64,000 bases of DNA from Tilletia caries. Its lineage: Eukaryota > Basidiomycota > Exobasidiomycetes > Tilletiales > Tilletiaceae. The first letter of the stretch is position 1; every line of letters begins with the position of its first letter. Under the pieces are notes generated by a model. It worked only from the letters and a program-made list of their open reading frames with translations, ran no database searches and was not told where the DNA came from. Positions 55,163-64,000 of the stretch are shown here, one piece after another. The stretch lies in the NCBI GenBank assembly GCA_032718865.1, contig JALUTQ010000045.1:682001-746000 (forward strand). Reading direction: 5' to 3'. Made by a program: the position numbers and the translations under genes.

Positions 55163-55982
55163 TTGCAAGCAGATCCAGAGGACGAAGCCGTATCGGCGGT
55201 CGACACATCATTCTCATTCGACTACCTATTTCTCGGAGAACAGTATGTTCCAGGCCCACACAAGATCATCTTCAAGCAACATGCCCACGTCCAACTGAAA
55301 TTGAGACGGTTGAACTCGTTGGTCGGTAGCCCCGATCTCAATCTCGACACCAGGCTGCTCAGTAAAGTCACGGTGAGGAGCACGATCACATCTGCGCATT
55401 GGTGAACGTTCAAGTCATCACCGACAGCGAGGGGTGGGTAAATTCTTGTGGGAAAATACTGACACTCCGACTCAGAAGGGTTGGTATTGGTTGCCGTCTG
55501 TGATTCGCAACGATGAGCCATTCCCTGACACTGCTGAACGAATCGAAACATTGAAATGCCACATGAGCCGCCTCATGGTCATCTCGTCACTGTTACACAA
55601 ATACATGACACTGCACCTTTTCCACAATAGGGGTTGTCACGCAGACGGAGGAACTCTGATTAAACCCGAAGAAATGCTATAAGCGAGGTTTTAGCGCGGT
55701 TCCTCGAGGAAAATGGGACGGAGGAACAGAGGAGGTCTGGAGCTCCTCTGTTTTGACCCTCCTCCGAAAAAGTTCCTTCATCTTTGATTCTTGGCTTGTC
55801 GCATAGCAACAACAGTCTCGCGACACGGTGTTGATTCATCGCAACACCGTGTAGATGCATATGTCTTCTTGTCTCCCATCCTTGTTCAGCCGTAGTGAAG
55901 AGAACCATCATCATCATCTCAGCTGCCGTGACTCTCCTAAACCCACCAGCATCGCCACCAGCATCGAGTTCTACAGCGCTTC

Positions 55983-57878
55983 ATGTCTACCCAACCGTCT
56001 TCCGCAGCGCTGCCGCCCGCGCGCGCTGATCCCCCGGCATCGGCCACATCCGTTCCGTCAGAGGAAAGAGCGGAAGGAGGAGGGAAGAAGTGGCCAGTCA
56101 TTCCGTATGTATCTCGTATTTTCCTTTCCTTTCTCCTCCCCAATCTCTTTCCTTCCCTCTCCTTTCAATTCTTTTGAATTCTTCCCCTGCTCCCTAACTT
56201 TCCTCGTGCCCAAAATTCATTTCCCATCCACATCCTTTCCTGTCTCGTTTCTCACTGGTTGGCCTTGGGCCTTGTCATGGGAGCCTGACGAATGGGACTA
56301 TGGAAGGGTCAATGAGGGCTGTGGATTCTGTGGTCTGTGGATGGCGAAGCCAGGTCCTGTTACCGGTGACCATAGGCTGGGGTTAGCGCATGACGCAGAG
56401 AGGTTAGGGGGGTGGATGGGTGGGAAGACACTCGAAATCATATCCTAACCACGTTCTTACCTCTTCGCTGTAAGGGCTAAGATAACTGATCACGGATGCT
56501 GTTGTTTCCCTTTGTTTTAGGTGGAAGGAAGACGAATTTGCTTTGGAGCACAAGCTCGTTACCCTTCTCCATGAATTCGACGCGTATCGCAAGGTCTGGT
56601 TCTGCCACAAGAACGAAGCACACTCGAACGAGAACAAGTCTTCTGCCGGCAAGGGCCTTGCGGTGCAGCTTCTGAAGGATACCGTGCTCAAGAAGCACGT
56701 TGCAGACCCTAAAAGCGCGAGTCTGAAGCACTATGGATCTCGTATTGTGCAGAAAATTGAGTGAGCAGCCCCCCTTCCCATTCTCCCCTGGCTCCTACTC
56801 GTCCTTGTCCTCTAGCTGCTCCCTGCACCTGCATGTGGATCGTGGTGCTGACACTGCTGAGCGCTGACGGTTTTTCTTATCCTTGATTCAGTCAGAAGAC
56901 CGGCCGTGGCCTTCTGACTCTCTTTTATCAGGCTCGAACGGAGCTCAAGATCACTGGTAACGGTGTGAAATCTGAACATGACTTGAGTGACGAGTCTAGC
57001 AACCTTTGGGGTGAGCATGGGAACGTGTGGATCTATCTGCAATCTTCATCGATCGTTGTGGTTTTGTTGTGTTCACGTTTCTTTTTCTTTCATGTCAGTT
57101 CAAGTCCGTAAGAGGGTGCCCTGGTACTTCGAGCTGGCCTCTCTCGTCGGTTCACGACTAGATATCGGCACTGCCGCCGTCACGAACAGCTCTTCGGACG
57201 GCGCGAGCACAGTCTTGGATGCCCGCAATAAGGCAGGTAAGAAGCAGAAGAAGAAGAAGGGGACGAAGGAAGGAGAGGAGAAGAGCGACGGAGAGGAATC
57301 AGGAGAGGAGAGCAGCGAGGACGAGGAGGACAGTGAGGGAGATGATGAGGAAGAGGAAGAGGAAGGCCTGGATGGAGAGGGTGGTGCGATTCAGGAAGGA
57401 GATGGTAGTGGTGGTGGTGGAGAATCAAGCAGTGATGGGTCGGGAGCGAAGGGCAAAGGCAAAGTTCCTGCGACTCCTGATCGCCATGGAGCTAAGAGGG
57501 TGAGAACCAATTTTGTTTCGTTGCCATGTTTCTATGGTTTGAAAGTTTCTATGGTGTGGAAGAAGACGACCGCGCTGCTCAACCTTACCTCTGTCTTGTT
57601 TCCAGTCTCTCCCTGAGGGAAGCAGCCCTGGCGGACCGAACCCCCCCAAGAAACGCAAGCCAGTTGATTCGATGAAGGAGATGGTCATGGCTCGAATGGA
57701 GGCCAAGGAGAAGGAGAGGGCAGATCTCATCGCCCACGAGGCTGCCAAGCAGGAGCGGGAGCAGGAGATGGAGCGACTCAAGCACCAGACCGAGGTTCAG
57801 AAGCAGAAGACGGCAGAGCTCGAGATCGAACGGCTCCAGCTTCAGCTGCGTCTCAGGCAGATGCAGCGTGACATCTAG
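55983..57878 (+). CDS. Harbinger accessory protein (five exons, intact)
   Basis: PIF/Harbinger elements usually carry a second, Myb/SANT-like or NAM-associated protein that helps the transposase enter the nucleus and bind DNA. Exons are 55983-56104, 56521-56760, 56892-57010, 57099-57499 and 57606-57878; lengths sum to 1155 bases with consistent phases, giving 384 residues. Seen: a folded N-terminal domain starting WKEDEFALEHKLVTLLHEFD, then TGRGLLTLFYQARTELKITG and RKRVPWYFELASLVGSRLD. After it come a Lys-rich patch (KKQKKKKGTKEG), a long Glu/Asp/Ser tract, a PPKKRKPVDS nuclear-localisation-like motif and a C-terminal coiled coil rich in Gln/Glu/Leu. Intron 1 (416 bp) is unusually long for this window. 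The Myb-like label is by element context; the fold is not proven. Confidence 0.85.
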
Positions 57879-57931
57879 GCACGAAGCCTCTTCTCCATGC
57901 CATCTTCCCACCATGCAATCTCACTTTCATC

Positions 57932-59777
57932 TCACGATATGTCTCTCCTGGAACGTATGGACTGAAAGCAGTCAGAAGAGTGATGTGTCGTTTCATTGTC
58001 ACGAGAAAGAACGTTTTTGCAGATCATAGAAAGCGTGGTCAGAACGTTCTTCGAGACTGACGAGGGGGGGATGGCTTTGCAGAGTATAGCCATGAGCCCG
58101 TCTCGGAACTTGTGCGCTCGAGCGAGCTGTCGCGCTCGAGACTCTCCTGTTGCAGCGTTGCCGGTGCCTCCCTGTTCTTCAGCATTCTCATTGCGAGCCC
58201 CTACGGCCTGGTCCCCCCGGTCCGCCGCTTCCCAGGCCGTACCCGCCGCATAGAACGGGTCCATCGAGGCATCACCCTGCTCCACCCACTTGGCCGTCTG
58301 GTGGAGCAGTACCGCAGCACGAAGCCACAAGCAAGCGTATTGTACATCGTCCTGTGAAGTGTAGTAATTTTAGACGTCAGAATTTGCATCGTAAGCTATG
58401 CCCCTGCCATCCTGATGTAACTACTTGCCTCAGTTTTTGATTCTCACTCGCAACTCTTTCAGACATTGGAACCGACCCTTCAGCCACCCAATGGTGTGCT
58501 CAGAGCTGATTCGGATTCGAGACAGGTGATAGTTGAAGTGACGATTGTGCGTCGGGTCTTTGAGAGGTCGGGTGAAAGGGAGAACCTGAACAGAGAGAAC
58601 GTACATCAGACTGAGGCCTCCTCATTCATCGCGTTCATAACGCATACTCACCAACCAGTCCTGTCTCTTATAGCCAGCGTCTGCCCAGCACCATTCTCCA
58701 GCTTCCAGCATCTCCGAATGACGTTGGGCCAGTCGCGTGTCCTCAAAGGCAACAGAGTCACAGCGACTGCCCGTCCTGCCCACAGAGAAATCGATTATAT
58801 TCATCTGGTGATCATTAACAATCTGAGAGATAGATACATGTCAGCGCAAGCCGTTGTGTGAAAGGAGAGCACGGAGGGTAGCATCTTGACTCACTTGGAC
58901 GTTCATGCTATACCTTCCCTTGCGATCAAACCAAGCAGGTCCGTACAGGTACGGCTTCTCGGCCAGAGGCACCGTCGTACCGTCCACCCCACACCAACCT
59001 CCTCTCCATTCAGGTGTAGATCGTGCCGCGGCCTCGTTCTTAGAGGCCTCACGTGGCTCCCCTTTCGCTGGCCATCGTACACTGTTCCTCAGTGTCTCCG
59101 ACCGTAGTACCGCCTGTAGAACCCTATTCGTGCATTTGACCACAGTCCCCCCCTGCCTAATCCAAACCGCGACGCAATTGAACCCTCAGTAGCCGCATTC
59201 CCATAGTGCCCCAGTCTGTAGAGAAGCACGGCAAGCTGAACCTCGACTGAGATTTGCGTCTTTCCGGGCGCCGTATAAAAAACATCGTCCCCTTTGATTT
59301 GATCGAGGATGAAGTCGAATGCGGGACCCGAGACGCGCAGCTCCTCACGAAAAGCACTGGGACGGCTAATAAACACATGGATAGGGAGGATTTCAGTACA
59401 GAGTAGTCAGCATTGGGCACATTAGTCCTGCATAGGCAACGCAGAAGTAGTAGTAGAGGTGTAAATAATACCCACTTTTTCTTATGATCAAAAATGATAT
59501 CTATCAGATCACCTGTTCGAGGCACAGGTTGACGAGGCTCGAGATACCGATGCGTAGCCGTGTAAATATATTCATCCACGAGCTCGTCCCTCATGGCCTC
59601 CGTAATCGTATTGTCTGACGCAGCTCTGAGAGAAGGAAGACGAAGAACCGGAACCGAGCGAGGCAGGGAAAGAGAGTCCTCTTCGTCGCTGGAAAAAAAA
59701 GCGTCCATGACCTCGGCAGCATAGAATGCCTCCCGGAGGTCATCGTATGCCGTCTGGTGGACAGTCCTCCTAGGCAT
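57932..59777 (-). CDS. PIF/Harbinger transposase (DDE_Tnp_4 type), one G-run frameshift
   Basis: Exons on the minus strand are 59777-59476, 59365-58895, 58804-58652, 58585-58448 and 58351-57932. All splice sites are GT...AG and phases agree except within exon 2, where a G7 run (59147-59153) is one base short of the expected frame. The product would be about 494 residues. Seen: an acidic/Ser-rich lead, QLAVLLYRLGHYGNAAT then SIASRFGLGRG (HTH-like), WCGVDGTTVPLAEKPYLYGP with the first Asp and WFDRKGRYSMNVQ, then IIDFSVGRTGSRCDSVAFED with the second Asp, GEWCWADAGYKRQDWL, and RIRISSEHTIGWLKGRF with the catalytic Glu. So the DDE triad is present. The single homopolymer difference may be a real mutation or a sequencing error; if the latter, the element is potentially active. 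Confidence 0.88.
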
Positions 59778-61249
59778 GATGAACTGAACAATCAAAACAG
59801 ACGCGTCAATACTGCAGCATACGGGTAGGTTCGCGCATTAGGACCCCTAGCCCTAAGGCTGAAAACTCACGCCCTGATGTCTGACGCCGATGATTCACTG
59901 CACACAAACAATAGGTAGATATGGCATGTGGGATTAGCACGCCAAAAACACTGAGACGGGGCGCGTGACCATTGACTGCGATGTCAGGCCGCACCGACGA
60001 CGCACTCACACCAGCAACCAGAGACTGCTAAACAACACTTCCAGGTCACACAGAGGCGCGAAAAAGAAACGGGCAATGAATCTGATGGAAGGGTATGAGA
60101 AAGAGGAGCTCGAGAGCGTCAGCCACGGACGCGCAGAGTGTTGATCTTCTTAGGACTCACTGAATTGCTGCAGAAGGATGGCGAAGGTAAGTGGTGACCG
60201 CCAGCAGCATAGGTCGACGCGTGCCGGTGTCCGTGACGCGTTTTTCCATGGTGGAACACCCCGAAGGATGCGCGAAATCGCCGAAACCTTCTGCGGAGAG
60301 GGGCTGGTCACGCACCAGGCTCCTCCAAGCCACTTTCGAGCTCTAATTGCTTACATAATTAAATGAAAGACATGGCATTTCTTCGGGTTCCTCCTCTGCG
60401 TGACAACCCCTAATCTACCTGCTGAACTTTTGACCTGGTCCGAAAATCCTCAACTACGCGAGTTTACTGGCATAGTAGGCACGCCGACCGAGGAAGGACG
60501 ACTTTTCCTGGCCTGCCTGCAGTACTTCAATGAGGGTCGAGGGGTCGAAACAAGACAGAGCGAGGAAGTCAAAATCGTTAACGACTCGGTGGAACGCTAT
60601 GCATCGCAATTTCTTCGCATGCAGCGGTCTCCTCTTCCTCCTTTTGAACACCCTGTGACCGGTGACGCATCGAACGCTCCTACTCAAAGCCTGGAGCTGG
60701 CACACAATGATGCTCAATCATGTTCAAGAAAACAGCTGGAGTCACCTGATGAACTTGATCAACGGCCTCACAAGATACGACGCAAGTCGCAAGTCCAAGC
60801 CCAGCAGCGAGCAAGAACGGAACGATGCCGCAAGACCGGCGCCTGACGTTCGCAGGTACAAGGACCTTCTCAACAAACGCCAGCTTTTCGACGAAGGAAC
60901 TGGAATAGATGGCAAAAGCTGTCCGGAACTGGCAGCGAGCCGAACGATCTGCGACACGGACTCCCAGGTGCGACCCATAATCCGCCAATACTTCCTCACA
61001 AATAATGAGGTTCAGGTCGAATTCAAGAAGCAAGGCTCTAAGAAGCGTGGTCACCAAGCTACTTCGACGATCTCTTTGCAAGCAGCGCTATCCCGCCTAC
61101 CAGGACAGCACGTGGCAGCATTTTTGGCCATTCATACTTTCCAGGACTCGCGGTCAGATATCTTTTCTCGAATTACCATCCGGCGGTCACTCATACCGAA
61201 GTTTTTCATGGTCGAATACGAAACGGCGACAGGTGAAGAGAAACCATGA

Positions 61250-61480
61250 TACTCGAATGAAGCCCTGGGATCAACTCTTCGAGCTGGATCGAGGAGCGTT
61301 CTGCCCAGCCTGAGACAATAAGTTTCACAATTCACACTTCACAGTTACGAGAGCACCGACGGTATCAGTCAAGACTCGGCATACATTTTTACTATGCAAC
61401 TGTTATAACATATAGTGATAGCTTGCCTATATTTTGACGCCTAAGAAAAATAGTAGCTATACCCTTTTCAGAACGTCGCT
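61250..61480. other. No gene recognised
   Basis: 3' flank of the interrupted gene; AT-rich with TATAGTGATAG and TAGTAGCTATA motifs. Confidence 0.4.
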
Positions 61481-61667
61481 CAGAAAACCTGCAGACGCGA
61501 CTCAAACGCTGTGACTTCGTGCAGCGTCTGAGATGCGTTTGAGTCGCGTCTGCTCATACAGCTTTTTGCTGCATCCGCTGACGCGTTGGGCAAGAATTGA
61601 GCGTCGACAAACGCGACTCCAACTCGTCTCGCGCGCCTTGACTTAAACATATAGAATTGCAAAAAAA

Positions 61668-61745
61668 ATGGTGTCCGTGCGACTAGAACCTGGGACCTGA
61701 AGGTGATAATCCCATATGGTGGGCGACCGCTGGACGACGGGAGCA
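61668..61745 (-). tRNA. tRNA-like sequence with Pol III-type terminator (degenerate)
   Basis: On the minus strand a box A-like GTCCAGCGGTCGC is followed about 35 bases later by a box B-like GGTTCTAGTCG, then CACGGACACCA and T8. I could not close a clean acceptor or anticodon stem, and no anticodon is assigned. It is likely a tRNA pseudogene or tRNA-derived SINE head (inference). Confidence 0.3.
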
Positions 61746-61846
61746 TTTAACCACGCAAAAGGTTTCCACCACACGTATATATACCATGCAAACATTTACT
61801 TGAACGACTGACCTCAACGCTTACTCACGCGCAATATTCTGCCCAG

Positions 61847-62588
61847 CACAGCTTGGCAACTTACCAACTTACCTAACTGCAACTGCGGGTAAGTTAACTT
61901 AATCTAGTTAAACTGTGACTAAACTGCGGGCGGCGGAGCCTCTGGAAAAATCAGGTTAACTTAAACTGTATGGGCCCGGACACGGTAACTTATAGTCACT
62001 AGAAGTTGCCGTTCGCAAGCCGAAGATTTGACCCAACTTACAGTTACTCACAGCTACTTACAGTGCGAACTTATAGCTACTTATAGTTACTCACAGTTAC
62101 TTAAAGTTACTTACAGTGCGCACAGTAACTAATCACAACTATAGTAGTCAACTATTAATAACTGTATCCATTAACTAACAATAACTGGAACAATTAACTA
62201 TTAACAATTGTGCCCACAGTAACTAATAATGACTGTAACAAGTAACTAAAAATAACTAAAAAGCATGAGTTTTTGGAGATAGTCATAAGAGAAAACAATG
62301 TACGAGCGAGCACGGAGGCGGCAAAGTACGTGCCCGAAGGTAAAATGGAATAGTACCAGACATCTTGAGGCAGATACCGCTTGAATAGGTGGCTGAGACG
62401 CGATTAAGTTACTACAAATAACTGTAAGTAACGTATAGTGACAGGCTCAAAATTAAGTTAACTGTAATCATAGTTAGTGGCTAAACTGTGACTAAACTAA
62501 ACTGCGGGCGCCGGCGCCGGGTTCCAACTACAACTAAACTTAACTGCGGACCAAAAGTGGACGACTTATAATAACTGGCCGAGCCTTG
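61847..62588. mobile_element. hAT-like non-autonomous element, family F (second copy)
   Basis: Collinear over its whole length with 25357-26097, including GCGGGTAAGTTAACTTAATC and the GC palindrome near the right end. The left end has decayed to CACAGCTTGG and the flanks are no longer duplicates. Confidence 0.85.
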
Positions 62589-62850
62589 AATAGGAGTGCT
62601 CAGGGAAGGCTGCAGAGTGAGCTGCCTGCTCGAGTCAAAAAAAAATTGTCAATTTCATGGAGAGACACGTTCAAGTCGCGTCCCAGTCGTGTTGACGCAG
62701 ACTTCAAATCTTTGAGGAATGGTCCAAAAAATTGAATGCATTTTAGGCGCGTCTGTGCAGCGTTTCAAGTCTGCCCAACGCGTCTGAGCAGCGTCTGTGT
62801 CGCCCGAGCAGCGTCTGTGGCACGTCTCTGTTGCGTATGCAGATTTCCTG

Positions 62851-63289
62851 ACCGTGAATCACTATTGGGAGATGATTTGTGGTTTTTACTATCAATAGTA
62901 TGTGGCCCCCAAAAAATTACTGAATACTACTCACTATACTCTGCCGTGGTGCATTGAGGTTTGAGCGTTTGCCACAATATTGAAGATCACCTGTTCGTCC
63001 GAACTGTGGGTCACATAAGAATCAAAGCTGCGAGTTTTGTCAAATAAAGGCCAGACTGTTGTCCAAGCGTTTGCGCAATGCAGTCCAACGCTACGTTAGC
63101 AAAGTTAGTCCGTACGCTTGCTTTCGCAAACACAGGCGGCACACCGCCGTGGGAAGTCCCTTGAGCGCAGGTGAAAGTAATACAGACAGTATGGTATCCG
63201 GTTTTCCGTTTTGTGCCAACGTCAAAACATTGATCCTCTGGCAAAGCCGTGAGGGCTACTCACAATTGACATAGGCGGTTTTCACTATT
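62851..63289. other. No gene recognised
   Basis: Unremarkable sequence; open frames are short and unsupported. Confidence 0.4.
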
Positions 63290-63408
63290 CAGAGGTCGGC
63301 AATAGTTCCGGTACAACTCGGGTACTCCCCATACTTTTCTATAGAATTTGGGTACAGTCTTGGGTATTGGCCCTCCCATACCCAAGAGCAGGCGTGCGTC
63401 GACCTGTA
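63290..63408. mobile_element. Family D-like element, short decayed copy
   Basis: Starts CAGAGGTCGGCAATAG and contains several GGGTA(C/T) motifs. It ends near GCGTCGACCTGT, a worn version of the complement GCCGACCTCTG. No TSD remains. Confidence 0.55.
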
Positions 63409-64000
63409 CAATTGCTTTGGCCTGAGCTCCGGTCCGATGGCCGTCACAACCTAAAACGACCCTTCCTCCTGGTGGTGGATGGATACTAGTCCCGAGGACG
63501 GGGTGAGGACAGTGCAATGCTTTGACCGCGTACAAGCTCGGCAGCGGCTGGCTGGCGCACGAGGATCAGAAACGGTGAGACACATCCTCCATATATCCTG
63601 CTCCTCGTTAAAAAAACGAACGCAGCTAAAACTGACATGGCAGTTCGGACTCCTCAGCAGTCACGGAGGTCAGCTACGACGAATTTCGCTTGGGTTACAG
63701 CCCTAGGAATACCAGAGGACTCGACCCCACCGGGATGATTGTCTGGGCGCGGCGCAAGTACAAACCAACGCAGAAAAGATGTAATGAACAGGCAGACAGC
63801 CACATGCATATGGTAGAGGGCAAGAATGAAAGGAACAGGGCGCGACGCACCACCCGGAGAGATGGGCGAAAAAGGAGATGAGAAAAGGATGGGAAAAGGG
63901 GTGGGAGGTGTTAAGAAAACATCACGTGGGTACCGCGTTGGCAGAGGTCATTTCCTCTCGAGAAGAGGGGCACCGAACACCATGACGACCACCACCCTTA
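63409..64000. other. No gene recognised
   Basis: No supported coding region to the right window edge. Confidence 0.4.

Larger units (their letters stand above)
55629..60411. mobile_element. PIF/Harbinger-type DNA transposon, nearly intact
   Basis: The 4783-bp element has inverted ends AGGGGTTGTCACGCAG with an adjoining GGAGGAAC...CCCGAAGAAATGC block, flanked by 3-bp AAT duplications (55626-55628 and 60412-60414). A 3-bp TSD, a DDE_Tnp_4-type transposase and a second accessory gene define PIF/Harbinger. The genes are convergent, 53 bp apart at their stops. Five transposase exons and five accessory exons all join in frame except for one G-run. Removing element and one TSD copy restores the host reading frame. 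Confidence 0.93.
55163..61249 (+). pseudogene. Gene of unknown function interrupted by the Harbinger element
   Basis: Exon 1 (55163-55372) reads FSFDYLFLGEQYVPGPHKII. A 55-bp GTGAGG...CAG intron leads to exon 2 from 55428 (KGWYWLPSVIRNDEPFPDTA, SRLMVISSLLHKYMTLHLFH). The element begins at 55629. On its far side the text continues in the matching frame (NLPAELLTWSENPQLREFTG, IVGTPTEEGRLFLACLQYFN). A frame change between about 60700 and 60840 leads to VRRYKDLLNKRQLFDEGTG, PIIRQYFLTNNEVQVEFKK and SRITIRRSLIPKFFMVEYE, stopping at 61249. No domain is recognised. The product would be over 400 residues, mostly soluble. The insertion inactivates it unless the 4.8-kb element is spliced out. Confidence 0.6.
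61481..62850. mobile_element. GCGTCTG-rich TIR element carrying a nested family F element
   Basis: The left end CAGAAAACCTGCAGACGC and the complement of the right end, CAGGAAATCTGCATACGC, match at 15 of 18 positions. Outside the nested copy (61847-62588) the interior is made of GCGTCTG/CAGACGC and GAGTCGCGTC motifs. Flanks ACGTCGCT and ACCGTGAA are not duplicates. Superfamily unknown. Confidence 0.6.

Noticed and set aside
54679..55206. Minus-strand frame opening MSTADTASSSGSACNEL
   Set aside because: It overlaps the plus-strand exon at 55163 that has a consistent intron and continues across the Harbinger insertion; the rest is Ser/Pro low complexity.
57219..57503. Arg-rich alternative frame in the Harbinger accessory gene
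   Set aside because: It is an out-of-frame translation of the Glu/Asp/Lys tract; phase-consistent splicing supports the other frame.

Overview
The window looks like nuclear DNA of a filamentous basidiomycete, probably an Agaricomycete. The evidence is short spliceosomal introns (about 55-110 bp, GTRNGT...AG, often with a CTGAC-like branch site) and the mobile-element mix: Ty3/gypsy, DIRS-like tyrosine-recombinase, KDZ, pogo, MULE, PIF/Harbinger, many hAT-like non-autonomous elements, and a Fanzor (eukaryotic TnpB) gene. No rRNA, CRISPR array or bacterial-type operon was seen. This is a transposon graveyard with few host genes. Most coding sequence belongs to mobile elements, and most is broken by frameshifts, stops or nested insertions.

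Layout. 0-1.1 kb: 5' end of a Ty3/gypsy element (gag start, primer-binding site, LTR) on the minus strand, running off the left edge. 2.9-6.2 kb: a complete pogo/Fot1-type element with terminal inverted repeats (TIRs) and a multi-exon transposase. 6.6-7.5 kb: three units of a 340-bp tandem repeat. 9.1-9.95 kb: a fused pseudogene made of Hsp70 and eEF1A pieces. 10.6-15.36 kb: four-plus tandem copies of a 1.16-kb unit, each carrying a hAT-like CGGAGTA-rich element plus 0.45 kb of spacer. 15.36-16.33 kb: a broken gag-like gene. 16.3-17.9 kb: two nested CTCCG-rich elements. 19.1-19.8 kb: a small two-exon membrane-protein gene. 20.4-21.0 kb: a TIR element with an 8-bp target-site duplication (TSD). 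21.5-23.9 kb: a KDZ transposase split by a 1.03-kb hAT-like element. 24.3-26.1 kb: element fragments, an LTR and a complete CAAGG-type element. 27.4-32.6 kb: a DIRS-like retrotransposon (gag, RT-RNase H with an intron, tyrosine recombinase). 33-39 kb: two host-like genes and more 8-bp-TSD elements. 39.7-42 kb: a decayed MULE. 44.3-45.2 kb: a short-chain-dehydrogenase-like remnant. 47.2-49.4 kb: nested hAT-like elements. 49.3-51 kb: a Fanzor gene cut short by a CAAGG-type TIR. 52-53.8 kb: a decayed gene of unknown family. 55.6-60.4 kb: an almost intact PIF/Harbinger element (transposase plus accessory gene) sitting inside a coding gene of unknown function (55.2-61.2 kb). 61.5-62.9 kb: nested elements.

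Two results stand out. First, at least five families of short elements share hAT-like hallmarks (TIRs fitting 5'-YARNG, exact 8-bp TSDs), yet each is filled with its own short motif: CGGAGTA/CTCCG, GGTATAC, GGATGTG, ACTTACAGT or AGTCACTATA. No hAT transposase is visible here to drive them. Second, the Fanzor homologue keeps the TnpB fold signatures up to RuvC-I, but has Lys where the RuvC-II Glu is expected and has lost RuvC-III and the zinc ribbon. All calls come from reading the sequence; no database search was run.
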